Source of the DNA: Brumimicrobium sp965659845
Lineage (GTDB): Bacteria; Bacteroidota; Bacteroidia; Flavobacteriales_D; Crocinitomicaceae
DNA length: 7,563 nucleotides
Assembly: GCA_965659845.1 (NCBI GenBank)
Contig: CBFHXS010000110.1
Location: 1 to 7,563, forward strand
Direction of reading: 5' to 3'
The notes beneath the pieces are model-generated. The model searched no databases and was not told the DNA's origin. It was given only the letters and a program-made list of their open reading frames with translations. Position 1 is the stretch's first letter. Each line of letters begins with the position of its first letter. Shown piece by piece: positions 1 to 6,249 of this stretch. The position numbers were made by a program, and so were the translations under genes.

Positions 1-94
1 CATACTGACCTGTTTTATTCGCCCACATAAAGGAGAGTAAAAAGAAAAGAGCTAATAATAAACTCACGACTAACATTATGTATATAATTCCCAT
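1..94 (-). CDS. ccoS: cbb3-type cytochrome oxidase assembly protein CcoS, N-terminal part
   Basis: Reading leftward from an ATG at 94-92, the frame is open to the window edge and gives 31 residues: MGIIYI, then a hydrophobic stretch rich in Leu, Val and Phe (about residues 7-22), then FMWANKTGQY. This matches the CcoS pattern: a very short N-terminus, one membrane helix, a Phe-x-Trp-Ala step and a Gly-Gln-Tyr/Phe motif that is normally followed by Asp-Asp. The leftover base at position 1 reads G, which fits an Asp codon next. CcoS is a small single-span inner-membrane protein needed to mature the high-affinity cbb3 terminal oxidase, and is usually encoded near the copper P-type ATPase CcoI and the ccoNO(P) genes. 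Those would lie left of the window. A second Met at codon 7 is a less likely start, because it would remove the conserved Ile-Tyr beginning. Recognition rests on a short fragment. Confidence 0.75.
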   Translation of the reverse strand, partial: MGIIYIMLVVSLLLALFFLLSFMWANKTGQY

Positions 95-239
95 ACTGCA
101 AATAAATGCAGGCTTAAGAGATATAAATATGACTCTTGTCAAAGTCAAACATGACAAATGTCACTTTTTTAATTTCCGTCATAGAATTGTCACATAAAAA
201 TCATTTTGCTTGGAATTTACTCGCGATATTCATCCATAA
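95..239. promoter_or_regulatory. Divergent ccoS-priA intergenic region with clustered TGACA sites
   Basis: This AT-rich spacer should hold promoters for both the leftward ccoS and the rightward priA. The pentamer TGACA appears at 152-156 on plus and at 137-141, 159-163 and 188-192 on minus (read as TGTCA). Two copies form the near-perfect palindrome TGACAAATGTCA at 152-163 (5-base arms, 2-base centre), and TTGTCA (136-141) faces TGACAA (152-157) across 10 bases. This is the look of an operator for a dimeric regulator. A CRP/FNR-family protein would suit a cbb3 oxidase gene, but that identity is inference. The only -7-like word towards priA is TCATTTTG at 201-208, one mismatch from TAnnTTTG, with no good -33 partner. 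Confidence 0.4.
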
Positions 240-2783
240 ATGATCAATGAAAAGATTTATCATAGGATTTTTTTCATGGCTTTGATTACCTTTGAAATCG
301 TGGAAGAGAGAAAGACATATTTTGTTGATGTATTGTTACCTGTGCCTATCCATAACACTTTTACATACAGAGTTCCTTTTGAATTAAATGAAGATGTAAA
401 GACAGGAGTTCGGGTAGTTGTTCCCTTTGGAAGAGGTAAGATGCAGACTGGAATCATTACTCGGGTTCATGAAGAGGTCCCAACAAAATACCAGTCAAAA
501 TATGTGGCAGCTGTGTTGGATGAGTATCCAATTATTGTAGGAAAGCAGTTTAAATTATGGAATTGGGTTGCTGATTATTATATGTCCCCTTTAGGAGATG
601 TTATGAATGCTGCTCTTCCTGGTAATTTTAAATTGGGTAGTGAAACAAAAGTTTTCCTGCATCCAGAGCATGAAGTTAATCATGTACATTTAACAGATCG
701 AGAATTTCAGGTTTTTGAAGCGCTTGAGATTCAAGAAGAATTAAACCTAAAACAAATTTCTGAAATTATAGAGCTTAAGAATGTGCAACCGATCATAAAG
801 TCAATGATCGATAAGCGAGTAATTATTACTCAGGAGGAACTTAGGCATAAATATACCCCGAAAACCAAGCTCTTTATTTATTTGGCTGAACAATATCAAA
901 ATGAATCTGAATTGGAAGCCTTGTTGAATGATTACTCTGTTCAGAAACAAAAAAAAGGGCAGGTAGATGCTTTGCTCAAAATAATGCACTTAGGTGGATT
1001 AAAAAACAATGAAGTAAAACCAATCCTAAGAAAAGAGCTTGAGGATCAAGGTGCGTCAATCTCTTCGATTAATACGCTGGAAAAGCATGGTGTACTTAAA
1101 TCTGAATGGTTAACTGTTTCTCGGCTAGATGATTCAGCGAAGAATGTTCAGGAATTTAAATCTTTATCTGAGGATCAAAACACAGCTCTGGCAGAGATTC
1201 GATCTGTTTTTCAAGAGAAGGATGTAGCTTTATTGCACGGCGTAACAGGTTCGGGAAAAACAGAGATATATGTCGAGTTGATTCAGGAGCAGATAAATCA
1301 AGGGAAGCAGGTTTTGTTTTTATTGCCTGAGATTGCTTTGACAACACAATTAATAAATAGGCTCTCAAAATATTTCGGTGAGAAGATTGGTGTATACCAT
1401 TCTCGATTTAACCAGAATGAACGCGTTGAAATATGGAATGAATTATTGAACGGAGCGGGAGAGAAATTTCAAATTATTTTAGGAGCAAGAAGTGCAGTTT
1501 TTCTTCCTTTTAAGAATTTAGGATTAATAATAGTAGATGAAGAACACGAAAGTTCGTTTAAACAATATGACCCTAGTCCAAGATATAACGCTAGAGATAC
1601 AGCTATCGTTTTACGCTCTTTTCATAATGCTAAGGTTCTATTGGGTTCTGCTACCCCTGCGTTAGAGTCTTTTTACAACGCTAAGGAAGGTAAATATGGA
1701 TTAGTACAACTTAATAAGAGGTACGGAAATATTCAAATGCCCGAGATCTTTACAGCGAATATTAGAAAAGAGAAGAAAGAACGGACAATGCAATCTGATT
1801 TTTCGAGCTTTTTGGTCGAACATATGAAAGAGTCATTGAAAAATGATGAGCAGATTATACTTTTCCAGAACAGACGTGGCTATAATCCCGTTTGGGCCTG
1901 TGAGGTATGTGGATGGAATCCTCAATGCAAGAATTGTGATGTTTCCTTGACATATCATAAGCATACCAATATACTAAAATGTCATTACTGCAGTTATTTC
2001 ACTCCTCCAGTAGGTTCTTGTCCTAAATGTCAAAGCAATCGATTGAAAATGATCGGTTTTGGAACAGAGAAAATCGAAGATGAACTCTCGATTATTCTTC
2101 CTGGTGTTCGCGTTCAACGACTTGATTTAGATACAACACGAAAGAAGAATAGCTATGAGAACATTTTAAATGACTTTGAAAATCGAAAGATAGATATTCT
2201 TGTAGGTACTCAGATGGTCACTAAAGGATTGGACTTTGACAATGTTTCTCTCGTTGGTATACTTGATGCAGATATGATGTTGAATAGACCTGACTTCAGA
2301 TCTTTTGAACGCAGTTATCAATTAATGTCTCAAGTAGCAGGAAGAGCAGGTAGGAAGAATAAACGAGGTAGAGTTGTGATTCAAACCTATGATCCCGACC
2401 ACTGGATCATTCGACATGTAATAGATCATGATTTTGAGGGAATGTTTAAGCAAGAGTTGATTGAAAGAGAAAACTATTTTTATCCACCTTTTTACAAGAT
2501 AATCAAGCTGACGTTAAAACATAGAAAACCTGAACAAGTTGAGAGCAGTGCCGATGAATTAGCAGGGAAAATGAAAAGAGTATTTGGCAGTCGTGTGCTC
2601 GGTCCTGAATTCCCAATTGTGAAGCGTGTTCAAAATCAATATCTTAAAGTGATTCGTCTAAAGGTAGAACGAGAAGCCTCTCAAAAAAAGGTAAAAGTAC
2701 ACTTGAAAAAAATAATTGATTCATTTTACGAAGGCTCAACAAATAAGCCTGTACGTTTGATTATTGATGTAGATCCCATTTAG
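240..2783 (+). CDS. priA: Primosomal protein N' (replication restart helicase PriA)
   Basis: PriA is a superfamily 2, 3'-to-5' DNA helicase that recognises stalled or collapsed forks in the cytoplasm and reloads the replicative helicase. The N-terminal fork-binding domain starts around residue 26 (YFVDVLLPVPIHNTFTYRVP). Helicase motifs follow in order: Walker A GVTGSGKTE at 334-342, DEEH box at 433-436, GSATP at 469-473, GTQMVTKGLDF at 656-666 and QVAGRAGR at 698-705. Eight cysteines (554, 557, 563, 566, 581, 584, 594, 597) in four CxxC pairs form the two-zinc insertion typical of PriA. The C-terminal domain runs to residue 847. Length is slightly above E. coli PriA and usual for Bacteroidota. 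The start is uncertain: an in-frame ATG at 276 (residue 13) lies closer to the conserved region and follows an AGGA at 263-266, so the first 12 residues may not be translated. The stop lies 3 bases from that of the convergent glycosyltransferase gene. Confidence 0.97.
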   Translation: MINEKIYHRIFFMALITFEIVEERKTYFVDVLLPVPIHNTFTYRVPFELNEDVKTGVRVVVPFGRGKMQTGIITRVHEEVPTKYQSKYVAAVLDEYPIIVGKQFKLWNWVADYYMSPLGDVMNAALPGNFKLGSETKVFLHPEHEVNHVHLTDREFQVFEALEIQEELNLKQISEIIELKNVQPIIKSMIDKRVIITQEELRHKYTPKTKLFIYLAEQYQNESELEALLNDYSVQKQKKGQVDALLKIMHLGGLKNNEVKPILRKELEDQGASISSINTLEKHGVLKSEWLTVSRLDDSAKNVQEFKSLSEDQNTALAEIRSVFQEKDVALLHGVTGSGKTEIYVELIQEQINQGKQVLFLLPEIALTTQLINRLSKYFGEKIGVYHSRFNQNERVEIWNELLNGAGEKFQIILGARSAVFLPFKNLGLIIVDEEHESSFKQYDPSPRYNARDTAIVLRSFHNAKVLLGSATPALESFYNAKEGKYGLVQLNKRYGNIQMPEIFTANIRKEKKERTMQSDFSSFLVEHMKESLKNDEQIILFQNRRGYNPVWACEVCGWNPQCKNCDVSLTYHKHTNILKCHYCSYFTPPVGSCPKCQSNRLKMIGFGTEKIEDELSIILPGVRVQRLDLDTTRKKNSYENILNDFENRKIDILVGTQMVTKGLDFDNVSLVGILDADMMLNRPDFRSFERSYQLMSQVAGRAGRKNKRGRVVIQTYDPDHWIIRHVIDHDFEGMFKQELIERENYFYPPFYKIIKLTLKHRKPEQVESSADELAGKMKRVFGSRVLGPEFPIVKRVQNQYLKVIRLKVEREASQKKVKVHLKKIIDSFYEGSTNKPVRLIIDVDPI

Positions 2784-2786
2784 CAA

Positions 2787-3404
2787 TCATTTCATTTTGT
2801 CAAAATCAATATAACCCGGTCTATTTAAATCTTCTTCGTAGTCGATATCTGATTTTTCTTCTAAAAGCTCAAAGATGATATTGTGTTTTTTAAGATCTTC
2901 AATAGTTTCATCAATCAACCTTGGAGTGCTCCAGCTTTTCTCTTTGAATAGAAAAGGATAGTATTGACACATTCCTATTAAATAATAACCTCCATCAATT
3001 GCAGGTCCAATGATTACTTCTTTTTCATCTAGCAATTTGAATGCCCTATTGATATCTTCTTCATTGATTTCAGCACAATCGCTCCCAATGATTATTACTT
3101 TGGTGTGACCAGATTTAAAACTATCTTCAAAAGCTTTACCCATTTTTGTACCTAGATCACCATGAATCTGAAGCTTCTTCTTGAAATTATCGGAGGTCCA
3201 TAAATCGTTTTCAGGAATAGACTGAGAGTAATAAACATGTTTTTCAGTAGCAACTTGCTCTGTAAAATTCCTTGTATGCTTTAGTAACTCAACGTAAATA
3301 CGTAAGGCTTTCTCATCGCCAAGAGTTGAAGCTAATCTCGTTTTACACTTGCCGAGTTCAGGGTTTTTTGTGAAAATTAAAAGAACGGATTTCGTATTAT
3401 TCAT
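2787..3404 (-). CDS. DUF2064/TIGR04282-type glycosyltransferase (arsenosugar-associated, CofC-like)
   Basis: This 205-residue soluble protein has a GT-A nucleotide-binding fold of the CofC/MobA kind. Visible motifs are the N-terminal loop FTKNPELGKCKTRL (11-24; Lys-x-Pro, then Gly-x-x-Lys-Thr-Arg-Leu), the metal-site region IIIGSDC (104-110), GPAIDGGYYLIG (133-144), SWSTPRL (157-163) and an acidic tail motif DIDYEEDL (186-193). These are the hallmarks of TIGR04282, first named 'transferase 1, rSAM/selenodomain-associated' and now listed as an arsenosugar biosynthesis glycosyltransferase because it travels with ArsS. The exact donor and acceptor cannot be read from sequence. It is the last gene of the leftward arsS operon: its ATG lies inside the end of the rhodanese gene (8-base overlap, ATGAATAA), which suggests translational coupling. 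GSDC is followed by Ala-Glu where relatives often have Pro. The family call is firm; the biochemical role is inferred from association. Confidence 0.88.
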   Translation of the reverse strand: MNNTKSVLLIFTKNPELGKCKTRLASTLGDEKALRIYVELLKHTRNFTEQVATEKHVYYSQSIPENDLWTSDNFKKKLQIHGDLGTKMGKAFEDSFKSGHTKVIIIGSDCAEINEEDINRAFKLLDEKEVIIGPAIDGGYYLIGMCQYYPFLFKEKSWSTPRLIDETIEDLKKHNIIFELLEEKSDIDYEEDLNRPGYIDFDKMK

Positions 3405-3996
3405 AAACTACAGGTGCTTTTTTTATCCATCTACCCCAAAAACGATTATAACCATGAACTTTTTTTGTTTTTTCCTTTTCAACATTCTGAAGAGGTCTAA
3501 ATTGATCAGCCCAAAGGAATATTCCGCCATAGAGATTGAATACGTTGCTATATCCTTTCTCGTTAAGTGTTTTTCCAATGTTTTCGCTTCGCACTCCGAT
3601 TGAACAGTAAACGATAATAGTTTTCGATGTATCAGCATCAGTAATAACTTCAAAGTTAGGATGTTTATAACCTAGCTTCAAGGCTCCAGGGATGTGCGAA
3701 ACATTATATTCATTTTCTTCTCGGGTATCTAGAATGATAAAATTCTTGTTATTTAAATTTGACTCAAGNNNNNNNNNNNNNNNNNNNNNNNNNNNNNNNN
3801 NNNNNNNNNNNNNNNNNNNNNNNNNNNNNNNNNNNNNNNNNNNNNNNNNNNNNNNNNNNNNNNNNNGTCTATCTGGAGAAATCGTAGGGAAATCGTATTT
3901 CCGTTCGATCATATTTCTATAATCGGGATCTATTTCTTGTCCCAGCAGTTGACTGCAGGATAGAAGAGCTATTACTAAGTAGAGGAAATTTGTCAT
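3397..3996 (-). CDS. Exported rhodanese-like domain protein (interrupted by an assembly gap)
   Basis: The reading frame gives 199 codons, of which 33 (44-76) are unknown because of the N run. Residues 1-19 form a hydrophobic signal peptide (NFLYLVIALLSCSQLLG). Cleavage before Gln20 by signal peptidase I looks plausible; Leu-Leu-Ser-Cys14 could instead be a lipobox. After the gap comes a single rhodanese domain: LDTREENEY (89-97), HIPGAL (101-106), catalytic loop CSIGVRS with Cys131 as the likely persulfide-carrying residue, and YGGIFLW (156-162). The C-terminal tail is basic and aromatic (HGYNRFWGRWIKK, 181-193). Rhodanese domains transfer sulfane sulfur or act as redox or binding modules; the substrate is unknown. 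It sits between arsS (30 bases upstream) and the TIGR04282 transferase (8-base overlap), so it is probably co-transcribed with both. An upstream in-frame stop at 4006-4008 supports the ATG at 3996. Both sides of the gap share one frame. Confidence 0.85.
   Translation of the reverse strand: MTNFLYLVIALLSCSQLLGQEIDPDYRNMIERKYDFPTISPDRXXXXXXXXXXXXXXXXXXXXXXXXXXXXXXXXXLESNLNNKNFIILDTREENEYNVSHIPGALKLGYKHPNFEVITDADTSKTIIVYCSIGVRSENIGKTLNEKGYSNVFNLYGGIFLWADQFRPLQNVEKEKTKKVHGYNRFWGRWIKKAPVVYE
3769..3866. other. Run of 98 undetermined bases (N) inside the rhodanese gene
   Basis: The sequence here is unresolved, either a scaffold gap or masked bases. It removes about 33 codons between the mature N-terminus and the start of the rhodanese core. 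The two flanks are in the same reading frame, as expected if the gap length is right or off by a multiple of three. Confidence 0.99.
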
Positions 3997-4026
3997 ATAT
4001 ATCTTTCAAACAATAATCTTTCCACT

Positions 4027-5094
4027 TTATACTGTAGTACCCTGGCAGCTTGAACCTGCTCCCGCAGTGCAACCATAACAATGTTGTCCGATCATAATAG
4101 TTCGATTGAGAAGAGCTTCATGATTAAAGTCTTTGATATGTTTTAATTCATGATTCACTTTAAGTTGAAGCATTTGATTGAAGTCACAATCGTACATATA
4201 TCCTTGCCAGTCCACAGAAAGCGTATTCTTGCACATTACATTTTCTGCAGCAACCGGGTTATATGCATTAACGAGAATATCCATGTAATCCTCATATTTG
4301 TTGGCTGCTAAAAGGAAATCAAGGTACCTGGATATTGGCAAATTAGTAATGGTATATAAACTATTAAACTCAATACCCCAATCTTCTCGAAGTCTAATTT
4401 TGTAATCTTTCTCTAATCCAGATTGATCTGGTGGAAGACTCGCTCCTCCTGGATTATAGACTAAATGTAAGGAGAGGTTAGTGTCCTTTTTACCGTATCC
4501 GAGTGCATTAAGCACTCTCAGAGCTTCTATAGAACGGTTAAATACACCTGAACCACGTTGTTTGTCAACATTTTCTTGGGTGTAACAGGGCATCGAGGCA
4601 ATTATTTCAATCCCGTGTTCTTTCATGAATTCAGGATAAGCCCTGAAATTCTTATTAGATACGAGTATCGTTAGGTTACTTCGAACGATTACGTGAACAT
4701 TTCTTTTCGATAATTCCTTAACGAACCATTTAAAATTAGGGTTCATTTCGGGTGCTCCCCCGGTAAGGTCAACTGTTTTAATTTTTGCACTATCAATGGC
4801 GTCAAGAATTTGTTCAAGCGTTTCTTGAGTCATTATTTCTTTTCTATCAGGTCCAGCATCCACATGACAGTGTTCGCAGGTTAGATCACACATATAACCA
4901 AGGTTAATTTGCATGATTTCGATGGGGTTTGGTGTCAGAGGAAATTGGTTGTTTGATTTTAGTTTATCTTCAAAACGAGTACCATGTAGCTTTTCTTTTT
5001 CTAACAAATTTATTTGGTTCTGAGCCTGTGATAAGTAGCTCCCTCGCCTTTGAAGTGATTGTAGTTTTTTTTGATTTTTATTTTTCACTGACAT
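4027..5094 (-). CDS. arsS: ArsS-type radical SAM/Cys-rich domain protein (arsenosugar biosynthesis)
   Basis: This 355-residue protein has the radical SAM cluster motif CDLTCEHC (Cys69, Cys73, Cys76), preceded by IEIMQINLGYM and followed by HVDAGPDRKEIM, a signature of the ArsS (TIGR04167) family. The SAM-binding TGGAPE lies at 111-116. A C-terminal Cys-rich domain (DUF3641 type) follows, with Cys170, Cys288, Cys303 and the closing motif HCYGCTAGAGSSCQG (338-352). ArsS has been proposed to join the SAM-derived 5'-deoxyadenosyl group to methylated arsenic, giving the arsenosugar precursor. Some relatives carry selenocysteine in the terminal motif; here all positions are ordinary Cys and there is no in-frame TGA. 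It is the first gene of a leftward operon with the rhodanese and glycosyltransferase genes. The first 50 residues are basic and weakly conserved; ATG at 5094 is the natural start. No arsM is adjacent. Family membership is clear; the arsenic substrate is by homology. Confidence 0.92.
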   Translation of the reverse strand: MSVKNKNQKKLQSLQRRGSYLSQAQNQINLLEKEKLHGTRFEDKLKSNNQFPLTPNPIEIMQINLGYMCDLTCEHCHVDAGPDRKEIMTQETLEQILDAIDSAKIKTVDLTGGAPEMNPNFKWFVKELSKRNVHVIVRSNLTILVSNKNFRAYPEFMKEHGIEIIASMPCYTQENVDKQRGSGVFNRSIEALRVLNALGYGKKDTNLSLHLVYNPGGASLPPDQSGLEKDYKIRLREDWGIEFNSLYTITNLPISRYLDFLLAANKYEDYMDILVNAYNPVAAENVMCKNTLSVDWQGYMYDCDFNQMLQLKVNHELKHIKDFNHEALLNRTIMIGQHCYGCTAGAGSSCQGTTV

Positions 5095-5150
5095 ATTTTA
5101 AATAATTTTTGAAATATCTAATTGATTTTTGTTCGTTTAACAATCCTTTC

Positions 5151-5170
5151 CTTACATACGTAAATGTAGG
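5151..5170. promoter_or_regulatory. Inverted repeat upstream of arsS, possible operator
   Basis: TACAT (5153-5157) and ATGTA (5164-5168) form perfect 5-base arms around ACGTAA. The match extends outward through one G-T wobble and a C-G pair to about 7 bases. It lies about 57-76 bases upstream of the arsS start, where an operator could sit. There is no T-tract on either side to make it a terminator. Which regulator would bind is unknown. Confidence 0.3.
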
Positions 5171-5356
5171 TATTTTGGTTTTCGGTTGATTCTAGAAGTC
5201 ACTAATTTTATTATATTCTACAGAGTGAAGACTGACGTGACATTTTAACATGACATAATATACGTTATTGATGGATAAAGTTAAATAGTTGATATTCAAA
5301 TTCTTAGTTGTTTTTTAAGTAGTTTGTATTGCAATTTTCACACGAGTTTAATAGAA

Positions 5357-5393
5357 TTTTGGTAATTAGAACAATACTTGTACACTAGGTTTG
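5357..5393 (+). promoter_or_regulatory. Predicted Bacteroidota-type promoter of proC
   Basis: TAGGTTTG at 5386-5393 is a perfect match to the Bacteroidota -7 consensus TAnnTTTG. A TTTTG at 5357-5361 is a candidate -33 element; the 24-base spacing is slightly longer than the usual 17-23. Transcription would begin near 5400, leaving a short A/T-rich leader of about 24 bases before the proC ATG. The position is sensible, but the motif is short. Confidence 0.5.
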
Positions 5394-5423
5394 AGAATAT
5401 TACAAATTAATTAAAAAACACAC

Positions 5424-6236
5424 ATGAAAGTTTTAGTAATTGGCGGGGGGAATATGGGATTAACGTACTCGGAAGGAATGGCTAAATCACCTTTGCTTAA
5501 TCGGAGGAAATTAATGATTCATGACCTGAGTGCCGACACCATCGCGCGACTGAATGAGAATCCGGAGTTCAATGTATTCGAGAAGTTAGAAGACTGCCTG
5601 CCGCATGCAGATATAGTCTTTGTTGCAGTTAAACCATACCACTGTGAGGATTTGTTTGAGAAAATGAAGCCAATGATTAAGGATCAGCAAATATTTGTAT
5701 CTTTAATGGCAGGTGTGAAAATCGACTTTATCAAAGGAGCGCTTGGAGCGTCGAAAGTAATTAGAACAATGCCGAACTTACCAGCGAAAGTTGGAAGGGG
5801 GGTTACTTCTTTTACGGAGTCAGAGGATGTGTCAAGAGTCGAGTTATTAATGGTTAGAAATCTTCTAGACACAACGGGAGAGTCTATTCATGTTCAAACA
5901 GAAGCATTTATCGATAAGTCAACAGGTATTTCAGGAAGTGGACCAGCATACGTCTTCTATTTCATGAATTCAATGTTGGAGGCTGCCAAGAAGATGGGCT
6001 TTTCTGATAATGATTCACGTGTCTTAGTGAGTACAACATTCGAAGGGGCTGTAAAGCTCTTCAATGAATCTGATCTGACACCACAAACGTGGATGGACAG
6101 AGTAGCCTCTAAAGGGGGGACTACTCAAGCGGCGTTAGACTCTATGGAGGATAATAATATTAAAGAATTAATTAAAGATGCTGCATATGCTGCGTTCGAC
6201 AGAGCGGTAGAACTGGGAGAAGAATCTAATCAATAA
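5424..6236 (+). CDS. proC: Pyrroline-5-carboxylate reductase
   Basis: ProC reduces 1-pyrroline-5-carboxylate to L-proline with NAD(P)H, the last step of proline synthesis in the cytoplasm. The 270-residue length is normal. The N-terminal Rossmann fold carries VIGGGNMG (5-12) and VAVKP (67-71). RTMPNLPAKVGRG (114-126) is the conserved inter-domain loop. The dimerisation domain contains the family signature STGISGSGPAYVFYF (166-180) and SKGGTTQAAL (229-238). The ATG is clear: the nucleotide-binding motif begins within 5 residues and a good promoter lies just upstream. It is the first gene of a proC-proB-proA operon, with 13 bases separating it from proB, so supply of all three enzymes is probably set by the promoter at about 5390. 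Nothing looks damaged or transferred. Confidence 0.97.
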   Translation: MKVLVIGGGNMGLTYSEGMAKSPLLNRRKLMIHDLSADTIARLNENPEFNVFEKLEDCLPHADIVFVAVKPYHCEDLFEKMKPMIKDQQIFVSLMAGVKIDFIKGALGASKVIRTMPNLPAKVGRGVTSFTESEDVSRVELLMVRNLLDTTGESIHVQTEAFIDKSTGISGSGPAYVFYFMNSMLEAAKKMGFSDNDSRVLVSTTFEGAVKLFNESDLTPQTWMDRVASKGGTTQAALDSMEDNNIKELIKDAAYAAFDRAVELGEESNQ

Positions 6237-6249
6237 CAAAATAGAAGTT

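Larger units (their letters stand above)
5095..5423. promoter_or_regulatory. Divergent arsS-proC intergenic region, 329 bases
   Basis: No gene or RNA could be supported here on either strand. It is strongly AT-rich and must hold promoters for leftward arsS and rightward proC. Three things stand out: an inverted repeat at 5151-5170, a cluster of TGAC words at 5233-5256 (TGACG, TGACAT, TGACAT), and a -7 element at 5386-5393 facing proC. No clear TAnnTTTG element was found on the minus strand for arsS. Confidence 0.6.

Noticed and set aside
201..208. TCATTTTG as the priA -7 element
   Set aside because: One mismatch in the most conserved TA and no TTG at the right distance upstream, so it was not listed as a promoter.
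260..457. Open frame on the minus strand inside priA (also 801-989 and 1156-1368)
   Set aside because: These are antisense to a clearly coding PriA frame, have no recognisable motifs, and are explained by codon bias.
3349..3603. Plus-strand open frame across the transferase-rhodanese junction, and another minus frame at 3423-3653
   Set aside because: Both overlap the well-supported rhodanese frame with its CSIGVRS loop; neither looks like a protein.
3955..3996. Rhodanese protein as a certain lipoprotein
   Set aside because: LLSC could be a lipobox, but it comes very early with no basic residue before it, and LLG-Gln is an equally good signal peptidase I site; left open.
5095..5423. Riboswitch, small RNA or hidden small gene in the arsS-proC spacer
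   Set aside because: No long stem, conserved riboswitch core or protein-like short frame was seen; only short repeats and a promoter.
5684..5872. Minus-strand frames within proC and at 6168-6383
   Set aside because: They lie opposite conserved ProC and ProB motifs and have no own evidence.
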